Shown here: in pieces, positions 23,826 through 32,166 of the stretch | How positions within the stretch are numbered: position 1 is the first letter of the stretch | How the letters are laid out: each line of letters opens with the position of its first letter | Assembly (NCBI RefSeq): GCF_001896135.2 | Contig: NZ_MPOH02000011.1 | Location: forward strand, 1,113,173-1,156,050 | Reading direction: 5' to 3' | Length of the DNA: 42,878 nucleotides | Source of the DNA: Streptomyces phaeoluteigriseus | Lineage (GTDB): Bacteria > Actinomycetota > Actinomycetes > Streptomycetales > Streptomycetaceae | Made by a program: the position numbers and the translations under genes | Notes under the pieces: generated by a model | Databases searched by the model: none | Told to the model about the DNA's origin: nothing | What the model saw: the letters and a program-made list of their open reading frames with translations, nothing else

Positions 23826-24605
23826 ATGAGTTCTCTGCTGCTCCTGACCAACGCCCTCCAGCCGTCGACGGAGGTGCTGCCCGCGCTCGGCCTGCTGCTG
23901 CACAACGTGCGGGTGGCCCCGGCGGAAGGCCCCGCTCTCGTCGACACCCCCGGTGCCGACGTCATCCTGATCGACGGACGCCGTGACCTCCCGCAGGTCC
24001 GCAGCCTGTGCCAGCTGCTGCGCTCCACCGGCCCCGGCTGTCCGCTCATCCTGGTCGTCACCGAGGGCGGCCTCGCCGCCGTCACCGCCGACTGGGGCAT
24101 CGACGACGTCCTGCTCGACACCGCCGGACCGGCGGAGGTCGAGGCGCGGCTGCGGCTGGCGATGGGGCGGCAGCAGATCGTCAACGACGACTCCCCCATG
24201 GAGATCCGCAACGGCGACCTGTCGGTCGACGAGGCGACCTACTCCGCGAAGCTCAAGGGCCGGGTCCTCGACCTCACCTTCAAGGAGTTCGAACTCCTGA
24301 AGTACCTCGCGCAGCACCCGGGCCGTGTCTTCACCCGCGCCCAGTTGCTCCAGGAGGTCTGGGGCTACGACTACTTCGGCGGCACCCGGACGGTCGACGT
24401 GCACGTACGACGGCTGCGCGCCAAGCTCGGCCCGGAGCACGAGTCGCTGATCGGAACCGTCCGCAACGTCGGTTATCGATTCGTTACTCCCGAGAAGATC
24501 GACCGTACCGCCGAAGAGGCCAAGGCCAAGACGGACCGGGCAAACACGGAGGATGCGGACAACGCGCCACCCGTGGGTGCCGAGGAGATCTCCGCGGAGG
24601 CATAG
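23826..24605 (+). CDS. glnR: GlnR, global nitrogen regulator
   Basis: 259 residues. Receiver-like domain with the conserved aspartate at D50 (DVILIDGRRD), followed by an OmpR-type winged helix (LTFKEFELLKYLAQHPGRVFTRAQLL, then TVDVHVRRLRAKL). As in known GlnR it lacks the full acidic pocket of phosphorylated receivers. It controls glnA, amtB, nir and other nitrogen genes. The C-terminal 35 residues are a charged, disordered tail. ATG at 23826 has GAGGAGGAA about nine bases upstream. Synteny (hydrolase on one side, LacI regulator on the other) supports the identity. Confidence 0.96.
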   Translation: MSSLLLLTNALQPSTEVLPALGLLLHNVRVAPAEGPALVDTPGADVILIDGRRDLPQVRSLCQLLRSTGPGCPLILVVTEGGLAAVTADWGIDDVLLDTAGPAEVEARLRLAMGRQQIVNDDSPMEIRNGDLSVDEATYSAKLKGRVLDLTFKEFELLKYLAQHPGRVFTRAQLLQEVWGYDYFGGTRTVDVHVRRLRAKLGPEHESLIGTVRNVGYRFVTPEKIDRTAEEAKAKTDRANTEDADNAPPVGAEEISAEA

Positions 24606-24619
24606 CCGCCGCTCAGGCC

Positions 24620-24656
24620 GGGCGTCACTCCCGCACAGGGAAGCTGCGAGACGCCC
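24620..24656 (+). terminator. Hairpin after glnR
   Basis: GGGCGTC and GACGCCC, 7-bp stem with a 23-base loop, 15 bp past the glnR stop. Confidence 0.45.
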
Positions 24657-24679
24657 TGCCCAGGGCGGATCCATCCGCG

Positions 24680-24685
24680 TAGACT
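24680..24685 (+). promoter_or_regulatory. -10 hexamer for a leaderless lacI-family mRNA
   Basis: TAGACT, six bases before the GTG at 24692, no Shine-Dalgarno sequence. Confidence 0.55.
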
Positions 24686-24691
24686 CCGCGC

Positions 24692-25714
24692 GTGGCCAAG
24701 GTAACCAGGGATGACGTGGCACGGCTGGCGGGGACGTCCACCGCTGTCGTCAGCTATGTCATCAACAACGGACCCCGGCCGGTTGCCCCGGCCACGCGCG
24801 AGCGTGTTCTCGCAGCGATCAAGGAACTGAGTTACCGCCCCGACCGGGTCGCCCAGGCGATGGCATCGCGGCGCACCGACCTCATAGGCCTGATCGTGCC
24901 GGACGCGCGCCAGCCCTTCTTCGGGGAGATGGCGCACGCGGTCGAACAGGCCGCCTCCGAGCGCGGGAAAATGGTGCTGGTCGGCAACTCCGACTACATC
25001 GGCGAGCGCGAGGTCCACTATCTGCGCGCCTTCCTGGGCATGCGGGTGTCCGGCCTGATCCTCGTCAGCCACGCGCTGAACGACAACGCCGCAGCCGAGA
25101 TCGACGCCTGGGACGCCCGCGTGGTGCTGCTGCACGAGCGGCCCGAGGCCATCGACGACGTCGCCGTCGTCACCGACGACCTGGGCGGCGCCCAGCTCGC
25201 CGTACGCCACCTCCTGGAGCACGGCTACGACTACGTCGCCTGTGTGGGCGGCACCGCGGACACGCCCTCCGTCGGCGACCCGGTGTCCGACCACGTCGAG
25301 GGCTGGCGGCGGGCCATGACCGAGGCCGGCATCCCCACCGAGGGCCGGCTCTTCGAGGCCCCCTACAACCGTTACGACGCCTACAAGGTGGGCCTCGACC
25401 TGCTGTCGGGCCCAGACCGGCCGCCGGCCGTCTTCTGCTCCACCGACGACCAGGCGATCGGCCTCCTGCGGGCGGCCCGCGAGCTGCGCATCGACGTGCC
25501 GGGCGAACTGGGGGTGGCCGGCTTCGACGACATCAAGGAGGCCGCGCTCGCCGACCCGCCGCTGACCACGGTCGCCTCCGACCGCTCGGCGATGGCCCGC
25601 TCGGCCGTCGACCTGGTCCTCGACGACGGCCTGCGGGTCGCGGGCTCGCGCCGCGAGCGGCTCAAGGTGTTCCCGTCCCGGCTGGTGGTCCGCCGCTCCT
25701 GCGGCTGCGAGTGA
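24692..25714 (+). CDS. LacI family transcriptional regulator
   Basis: 340 residues. Helix-turn-helix VTRDDVARLAGTSTAVVSYVINNG with the hinge YRPDRVAQAMASRRTDLIGLI, then a periplasmic-binding-protein-like sugar domain (DDQAIGLLRAARELRIDVPGELGVAGFDD). Ligand unknown. It ends in a Cys-rich RRSCGCE, seen in many Streptomyces LacI proteins. The GTG at 24692 gives the canonical start and has a leaderless-type -10. It follows glnR on the same strand after a hairpin. Confidence 0.93.
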   Translation: MAKVTRDDVARLAGTSTAVVSYVINNGPRPVAPATRERVLAAIKELSYRPDRVAQAMASRRTDLIGLIVPDARQPFFGEMAHAVEQAASERGKMVLVGNSDYIGEREVHYLRAFLGMRVSGLILVSHALNDNAAAEIDAWDARVVLLHERPEAIDDVAVVTDDLGGAQLAVRHLLEHGYDYVACVGGTADTPSVGDPVSDHVEGWRRAMTEAGIPTEGRLFEAPYNRYDAYKVGLDLLSGPDRPPAVFCSTDDQAIGLLRAARELRIDVPGELGVAGFDDIKEAALADPPLTTVASDRSAMARSAVDLVLDDGLRVAGSRRERLKVFPSRLVVRRSCGCE

Positions 25715-25839
25715 GCCCGTACGAGGCCTCCAGCCACGCTGGACGAGCCTCCGGCCAGGTCGCATGAGGGTTCTCTGAGAGCGGCCGGTCCCGTGCGGGA
25801 AGCATCTTCATATCGGGCGTACGAGGTTCTGCCGGGCTT

Positions 25840-25872
25840 CTCAGGGAGCACTCAGGCAGCTCTCATGGTCGG
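25840..25872 (+). promoter_or_regulatory. 11-bp direct repeats upstream of the protease gene
   Basis: Three adjacent 11-bp units: CTCAGGGAGCA, CTCAGGCAGCT and CTCATGGTCGG. An 11-bp period is what OmpR/PhoB-type regulators bind, so this is a candidate site for the response regulator at 27336. It lies 18 bp before the ATG. A CTCTGAGAG palindrome is also present at about 25774. Confidence 0.6.
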
Positions 25873-25889
25873 GCGGAAAGCTCTGTTCC

Positions 25890-27042
25890 ATGACCGAGAG
25901 CATCCGCCGCAGCGGCGAGTACGAGAACCACGAGAACCCGTACCAGGGCGCCCCGCAGCACGCTTCCGCCCCCGTGAACCCGGAGTGGCCGCCCCCGCCG
26001 GCGTACCGGCCGGCCGCGCCGCAGCCCGCCGAGCCGACCGCCGTACCGCGGACGCCGGCCCAGCCCGGCGCCGCCTGGGGCACCACGACCGCCGGTGACG
26101 GCAACGGCGGCGGGACCGCTCTCCTGACCCGCCTGGCCGCCGAGCCGGCACCCGTTCCCCCCGAGGAAGCGTGCCAGGCGCGGCCCGACGGCGCTGCTCG
26201 CCGCCGTGGCGATCGTCGCCGCGGCGATCGGCGGCGGCACCGCCTACGGCATCCAGGAGCTGACCGGCGAGAACCAGGTGGTCGCCTCCTCCACCACGAC
26301 CAGCGTGGTCCCGTCCAGCAAGACCGGTGACGTAGCCAGCATCGCCGCCGCCGTCAGCCCGAGCGTCGTCGAGATCAACGCCACCCTCGGCAGCGGCTCC
26401 TCGACCGGCTCCGGCGTGATCATCACGAGTGACGGCGAGATCCTCACCAACAACCACGTCATCTCCGGCGCCTCCTCGATCAAGGTGTCGACCAGCGACG
26501 GCAAGGAGTACACCGCCAAGGTCGTCGGCACCGACAGCAAGAAGGACCTGGCGCTGATCAAGCTGGAGAACGCCTCCGGCCTCAAGACGGCCACCCTCGG
26601 CAACTCCGACGGCGTCGAGGTGGGCGACACGGTCGTGGCGATCGGCTCCCCCGAGGGCCTGACCGGCACGGTGACCAGCGGCATCGTCTCCGCCCTCGAC
26701 CGGGACGTGACGGTCTCGACCGACGAGAGCCAGGGCCGGCAGCAACAGCAGCAGGGCGGAAACTGGCCGTTCGAGTTCGGCGGCCAGGAGTTCAACGGCG
26801 ACACCGGCTCGTCCACCACGACGTACAAGGCGCTCCAGACGGACGCCTCCCTCAACCCCGGCAACTCCGGCGGCGCCCTGATCGACGCCAACGGCAACAT
26901 CATCGGCATCAACTCCGCGATGTACTCCGCCGCCGACGCCACCTCCTCCACCGCCGGCAGCGTCGGCCTCGGCTTCGCCATCCCGATCAACACCGTCAAG
27001 GCCGACCTCGCGACCCTGCGGGCCGGCGGCTCCGACAGCTGA
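25890..27042 (+). CDS. Membrane-anchored trypsin-like serine protease (frameshifted)
   Basis: Restored length is 383 residues: a cytoplasmic proline-rich N-terminus (1-95), one membrane helix (ALLAAVAIVAAAIGGGTAYG), then an S1C/HtrA-type protease with triad His in TNNHVI, Asp in DLALIKL and Ser in GNSGG. It ends about 50 residues after the serine, so there is no PDZ domain. A linker with QQQQQ lies in the middle. One C too many in the C6 run at 26157-26162 splits the frame; five Cs give 384 codons. It is followed by a two-component system, as mycobacterial pepD is linked to mprAB. Probably an envelope-stress protease. Confidence 0.85.
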
Positions 27043-27071
27043 ACCACCTTCCAGCGCTCAGGGAGTACGTC

Positions 27072-27281
27072 ATGATCAAGCAGGTTCCGCACACGGTGAC
27101 CGGCGTCGGCGCGGCCGACCTCGCCCTGGCCCTCCACGTGGCGTACGAGCTGCACGCCCCGACGGCGCCGCCCCGGGCCCCCGAGGTCGCCGCCCCGCAC
27201 CTGATGGGCCTGCGCACCAGCGCCGCCCGCCCCCACCGTCGCAAGGTGCCGCTGAGCCGGCTCACTACGATGCGAGGCTGA
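27072..27281 (+). CDS. Small hypothetical protein between protease and regulator
   Basis: 69 residues, rich in Ala, Pro and His, no membrane segment and no known motif. ATG at 27072 has GGGAG seven bases upstream and third positions are mostly G or C, which supports coding. It lies 29 bases after the protease stop and 54 before the response regulator, so it would be in the same operon. Confidence 0.45.
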   Translation: MIKQVPHTVTGVGAADLALALHVAYELHAPTAPPRAPEVAAPHLMGLRTSAARPHRRKVPLSRLTTMRG

Positions 27282-27335
27282 GAGCGTGACCGCCCGCAGC
27301 ACCCCGCCGCCCCACCGCACCTGAGGAATCCACGC

Positions 27336-28066
27336 ATGAGCCCCGCCGAAGGCGACCGTGACACCCAGCGCATCCTGATCGTCGACGACGAGCCGGCGGT
27401 GCGCGAAGCACTCCAGCGCAGCCTCGCCTTCGAGGGCTACGACACGGAGGTCGCCGTGGACGGCGCGGACGCCCTGGAGAAGGCGACCCTCTACCGGCCC
27501 GACCTGGTCGTCCTCGACATCCAGATGCCCCGTATGGACGGCCTCACCGCCGCCCGCCGCATCCGCGGGGCCGGGGACACCACCCCGATCCTCATGCTGA
27601 CCGCCCGCGACACCGTCGCGACCGCGTCACCGGGCTCGACGCGGGCGCCGACGACTACCTGGTCAAGCCGTTCGAACTGGACGAGCTGTTCGCCCGCGTA
27701 CGGGCCCTGCTGCGGCGCAGCTCCTACGCCGCGGCGGCCGGCGCCGACCCCGACGACGAGGCGCTCACCTTCGCCGACCTGCGCATGGACCTCGCCACCC
27801 GTGAGGTGACCCGCGCCGGGCGGGCCGTGGAGCTGACCCGGACCGAGTTCACCCTCCTGGAGATGTTCCTCGCGCACCCGCGCCAGGTCCTCACCCGCGA
27901 GCAGATCCTCAAGGCCGTGTGGGGCTTCGACTTCGAGCCCTCGTCCAACTCCCTCGACGTCTACGTCATGTACCTGCGCCGCAAGACGGAGGCAGGCGGC
28001 GAACCGCGCCTCGTGCACACCGTGCGGGGCGTGGGGTACGTGTTGCGGCAGGGCGGCGCGGAGTGA
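27336..28066 (+). CDS. OmpR family response regulator (frameshifted)
   Basis: Restored length is 243 residues. Receiver with phosphorylation site D61 (DLVVLDIQMPRMDG) and conserved lysine in DDYLVKPFELDELFARVRAL, then an OmpR winged helix (LTRTEFTLLEMFLAHPRQVLTREQIL, SSNSLDVYVMYLRRK). One base is missing near 27619, where DTVA should continue DRVTGLDAGADDYL; one added C gives exactly 244 codons. Its stop overlaps the GTG of the sensor kinase by four bases. It resembles MprA-type regulators and probably controls the upstream protease. Confidence 0.88.
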
Positions 28067-29492
28067 AAAGGGCTCTACGACGGTTGCGGACCCTTCCGAT
28101 CCGGGCCCGGCTGTCGATGCTGGTCGCCGCGGCGGTGGCGTTCGCGGTGGCGGCGGTCTCGGTGACGTGCTGGTTCATCGTGCAGGGGAAGTTGTACGAG
28201 CAGGTCGACGCCGACCTGAAGAAGATGGTGGCGCAGCCGAGGCTCGAGGACCAGATCGAGAACGTTCTCAGGACGTGCCCGCAGGACACACAACCCAACA
28301 AGTCGTTCTTGGGGAACAGCTACTTCCAGGTGGTGACGGAAGACGACACGGTCTGCGTCAACTCGTTCTCCGCGGGCAAGGTGAAGGTCTCCGCCACCGA
28401 CCGGAAGGTCATCGCGAACGCGGACGACACCGCCGACGGCGTCTTCTACGACAGCACGGCCGAGAACGGCGAGGCCGTACGGGTGCTGACACTGCCCGTG
28501 CAGACCACCGACGGGCCGGTGGCACTGGTCCTCGCCACCCCCCTCAAGAGCACCGAGAAGACCCTCAACGAACTCGCCCTCATCCTCCTCCTCGTCTCCG
28601 GGATCGGAGTCCTCGGCGCCGGTGCCGCGGGGCTGGCCGTCGCCCGCGCGGGCCTGCGGCCCGTGGACAAGCTGACCGAGGCCGTCGAGCACGTGGCCCG
28701 CACCGACGACCTGGGCATCCGCATCCCCGTGGCGGAGGACGCCGAGGACGAGGTGGCCCGCCTCTCCCGCTCCTTCAACTCGATGACGGCCTCCCTGGCC
28801 AACTCCCGCGCCCTGCAACAGCAGCTGATCGCGGACGCGGGTCACGAACTCCGTACTCCCCTCACCTCCCTCCGCACCAACATCGAACTGCTCAGCCGCA
28901 GCGAGGAGACGGGCCGCCCCATCCCGGAGGCGGACCGCAAGGCACTCCTCGCGTCGGTGAAGGCCCAGATGACCGAGCTGGCCGCGCTGATCGGCGACTT
29001 GCAGGAACTGTCCCGCTCGGACGCCCAGCGGGGTGAGCGCGTCCAGGTGGTCTCCCTGGAGGACACCGTGGAGTCGGCCCTGCGCAGGGCGCGGCTGCGC
29101 GGCCCGGAGCTGACGATCACGGCCGCACTGGATCCCTGGTACGTCCGGGCGGAGCCGGCCGCGCTGGAACGGGCGGTGGTCAACGTCCTGGACAACGCGG
29201 TGAAGTTCAGCCCGCGGGGCGGTTCCGTCGAGGTCGGTCTCGCCGACGGTGTCCTGACCGTCCGCGACCACGGCCCCGGCATCCCCGAGGACGAACTCCC
29301 GCACGTCTTCGACCGGTTCTGGCGTTCCCCGAGCGCGAGGCCCTCCCCGGCTCGGGCCTCGGCCTGTCGATCGTCGCGCGTACGGTCCAGCAGGCGGGCG
29401 GCGAGATCACGGTGGCCCGCGCGGAGGGCGACGGCACGCTGGTGACCGTACGGCTGCCGGGGGCGCCGACCCCTCCGCCCGAGCTGCCGTAG
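28063..29492 (+). CDS. Sensor histidine kinase (frameshifted)
   Basis: Restored length is 476 residues. Membrane helices at about 17-40 and 170-193 enclose an extracytoplasmic sensor with two cysteines (C72 and C98) that could form a disulfide. HAMP follows (194-245), then HisKA with H261 in DAGHELRTPL, and HATPase motifs VVNVLDNAVKFSP and VRDHGPGIPEDELP. The frame breaks near 29336-29341 just before the G2 box GSGLGLSIVARTV; one added base gives 477 codons. GTG at 28063 overlaps the regulator stop (GTGA). MprB-like; the protease operon is the likely target. Confidence 0.88.
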
Positions 29493-29616
29493 GACATTGC
29501 GGCCGTACTCCCCGCGAACGGCGGTGGTTCGGCAACCTTTCCGCCGTGGGCGGCGACCACCCGGTGACCCACACCTCTTCCGGGTGGTCCCCCTCCCACG
29601 GAACGGAACCCCACAC

Positions 29617-31692
29617 ATGACCGACATCCGTCGAAAGCCCCGGCACCGCAGGCGCAGGACCGCCGTGGCGGTGGGCGTACCCCTCGCCCTCACGGCCGCC
29701 GGCACCCTCGCCTACGGCACGGACCTCGGAGTGTTCGGCGCGGACGCGCAGGCCGGCGCGTCCGCCGCCACCGCGGCGCCCGCCTGGGCGACCGCGACCG
29801 CCGACGGTTTCGCCTCCGTCGACTCGCTCGGGCAGAACGGGACGTACGGCGGGCGGGACGGCAGGACCGTCACCGTGAAGACGCTCGCCGATCTGGAGAA
29901 GTACGCGACGGCCGCCGAACCGTACGTCATCGTCGTGGCGGCGACGATCGACATGAACCCGGTCGGCAAGGAGATCAAGGTCGCCTCCGACAAGACGATC
30001 GTGGGTTCCGGGACCTCCGGACAGATCGTCGGCGGCGGGTTCTTCCTCGGCCCCGGCGTCCACAACGTGATCATCCGGAACCTGACCATCCGGGACGCGT
30101 ACCAGGGGATCTGGAACGACAAGGACCACGACTTCGACGCGATCCAGATGGACGGGGCGCATCACGTCTGGATCGACCACAACGATCTGCGGCACATGGC
30201 CGACGGGCTCATCGACGTCCGCAAGGACAGCACCAACGTCACCGTGTCCTGGAACAAGCTGAGCGACAACAACAAGACGTTCGGCATCGGCTGGACCACG
30301 AACGTCGTCACCGACATCACGATCCACCACAACTGGTTCCGCGAGACGGAGCAGCGCAACCCGTCCACGGACAACGCCGCCCACGCCCACCTCTACAACA
30401 ACTTCCTGGAGGACGCGGCCGGCACCACGATCAAGTCGTCGTACGGCAACTACTCGCGCGGCGGGACGAAGATGGTCCTGGAGAACTCCTACTTCCAGGG
30501 CATGAACAACCCGGTCACCAGGGACAGCACCGCGACGATCGTCCAGAGGGGCAACACCTTCGTCGGGACGAGCGGGCGCAACGAGAGCGGCGGCACCGCC
30601 TTCGACCCGAAGTCCTTCTACGCCTACACCCTCGACAAGACCGCCGACGTGCCCGCGCTCCTCAGGTCGGGCGTGGGCCCGCGCGGTTCCATCGGTACGA
30701 CGGCGGCCACGACCGCCACCACCAAAGCCGCCGCCGCCACGACGCTCACCGTCGCCGCCGACGGCTCCGGGCAGTACAGGACCGTGCAGGCCGCCGTGAA
30801 CGCCGTACCGGCGAACAACCCCTCGCGCGTCGTCATCTCCGTGAAGCCGGGGACGTACCGCGAGGTCGTCAAGGTCCCGTCCAACAAGCCGCACGTCACC
30901 ATCCAGGGCTCGGGCGCGAGCCGCAAGGACACCGTCATCGTCTACGGGAACGCGGCGGGCATGACCAAGCCCGACGGATCCGGTACGTACGGCACGCCCG
31001 GCAGCGCCACGATGTCCGTGCAGTCGGACGACTCGCAGGTCCGCAACCTCACCGTCACCAACGACTTCGACGAGTCCAAGCACCAGGACATCGCCAACCA
31101 GGCGGTCGCGCTGCTGACGCAGGCCGACAGGATCGTCCTGGACGGTGTGATCGTCAACGGTGACCAGGACACCCTGGAGCTGGAGACCGCCGCCAAGGAC
31201 AAGCTCGGCCGCGTCTACATCAGCAACTCCTACATCACCGGCAACGTCGACTTCATCTTCGGGCGGGCGACGGTCGTCGTCGACAAGTCCGTCATCACGC
31301 TGAAGAAGCGGTGGAACGGCACCTCGGCCGGGTACGTCACCGCGCCGAGCACCCCGGCCAACCGCAAGGGCATCCTCATCAACCGGTCCGCGATCAACGG
31401 TGACGTGACCGCGGGTTCCTTCTTCCTCGGCCGCAACTGGCACCCGGGCGGCGACACCACCGTCGACCCGCAGGCCACCGTCCGCGACACCACGCTCAGC
31501 GCCGCGATCAAGTCCACCCCGTGGTCGGACATGGGCGGCTTCTCCTGGAAGGACGACCGCTTCGCCGAGTACCGCAACACCGGCGCGGGCGCGGGCACCG
31601 CAAGCAGCAACCGCCCCCACCTGACGGACACCCAGGCCGCCGACCAGGAAGTCACGGACTGGCTGGGCGACTGGACGCCGTCGGCTTCCTGA
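29617..31692 (+). CDS. Secreted pectate lyase-pectin methylesterase fusion
   Basis: 691 residues. N-terminal export signal with a basic stretch (RRKPRHRRRRTAVAVG) and hydrophobic core. Residues about 60-360 are a polysaccharide lyase family 1 right-handed beta-helix: WIDHNDLRHMADGLIDV, TIHHNWF and QRNPSTDN. A threonine/alanine linker (TTAATTATTKAAAATT) leads to a carbohydrate esterase family 8 domain with the catalytic set NGDQDTL, GNVDFIFG and LGRNWHPG. So one secreted chain would remove methyl esters and cleave the backbone of pectin. ATG at 29617; the frame upstream is longer but without coding sense. A terminator hairpin follows. Confidence 0.93.
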   Translation: MTDIRRKPRHRRRRTAVAVGVPLALTAAGTLAYGTDLGVFGADAQAGASAATAAPAWATATADGFASVDSLGQNGTYGGRDGRTVTVKTLADLEKYATAAEPYVIVVAATIDMNPVGKEIKVASDKTIVGSGTSGQIVGGGFFLGPGVHNVIIRNLTIRDAYQGIWNDKDHDFDAIQMDGAHHVWIDHNDLRHMADGLIDVRKDSTNVTVSWNKLSDNNKTFGIGWTTNVVTDITIHHNWFRETEQRNPSTDNAAHAHLYNNFLEDAAGTTIKSSYGNYSRGGTKMVLENSYFQGMNNPVTRDSTATIVQRGNTFVGTSGRNESGGTAFDPKSFYAYTLDKTADVPALLRSGVGPRGSIGTTAATTATTKAAAATTLTVAADGSGQYRTVQAAVNAVPANNPSRVVISVKPGTYREVVKVPSNKPHVTIQGSGASRKDTVIVYGNAAGMTKPDGSGTYGTPGSATMSVQSDDSQVRNLTVTNDFDESKHQDIANQAVALLTQADRIVLDGVIVNGDQDTLELETAAKDKLGRVYISNSYITGNVDFIFGRATVVVDKSVITLKKRWNGTSAGYVTAPSTPANRKGILINRSAINGDVTAGSFFLGRNWHPGGDTTVDPQATVRDTTLSAAIKSTPWSDMGGFSWKDDRFAEYRNTGAGAGTASSNRPHLTDTQAADQEVTDWLGDWTPSAS

Positions 31693-31707
31693 CCTCTCCC
31701 CGGGATC

Positions 31708-31753
31708 AGCCACACCGGGCGCATGCCGAATCGGAAGCGGAACCGGTGTGGCT
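31708..31753 (+). terminator. Hairpin terminator after the pectinase gene
   Basis: AGCCACACCGG and CCGGTGTGGCT form an 11-bp perfect stem with a 24-base loop, 15 bp past the stop. Confidence 0.7.
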
Positions 31754-31799
31754 GCCGGGACGGGCCATCTGATGCGGCACGGGGCCGAAGTCAAGGGCG

Positions 31800-32078
31800 T
31801 CACAGCCTCCCTGGACATCGCCCGATCTCGCTGTCGTCGCCCGTCGCCACGGCGAGCAGGAGTGAGGAGCCGGTGGCGGCCACGGCATCGACCCGACCGC
31901 CGGTCACTGAGACGGCCGCCCCGGCGTCGGTGTCCCTCAGCGTCGCGTTCACCACGCCCGATGAACCCGACGTGCCCGACGTGCCCACGATCACCGCGTG
32001 TCCTCCCGGGCAGGCAAGGCCCTCCACATTCATGCCGCTCGGCACACTCACCGGCGTCACCTTCCCCGTCGTCAACAC
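31800..32078 (-). CDS. Orphan 92-residue protein or gene remnant
   Basis: GTG at 32078 has a perfect AGGAGG nine bases upstream. The product is rich in Gly, Ser, Thr and Val (VPSGMNVEGLACPGGHAVIV, then VTGGRVDAVAATGSSLLLAV), with a beta-strand pattern like one or two blades of a beta-propeller, and has no signal peptide. Third positions are mostly G or C but less strictly than neighbours. No family recognised. It may be a surviving fragment of a larger protein; there is no coding sense beyond its stop. Confidence 0.5.
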   Translation of the reverse strand: MLTTGKVTPVSVPSGMNVEGLACPGGHAVIVGTSGTSGSSGVVNATLRDTDAGAAVSVTGGRVDAVAATGSSLLLAVATGDDSEIGRCPGRL

Positions 32079-32166
32079 GTGAATGTGCCTCCTGAAGGAG
32101 CACAACCGGGACCGTGGATGACGCAAGCCGGTTCGAACCGGTCCCGGTGAGCTCTGCGGACCTTCC

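Noticed and set aside
29407..32103. 898-codon minus-strand ORF over the pectinase
   Set aside because: Antisense shadow of the lyase-esterase gene, with no recognisable motif.
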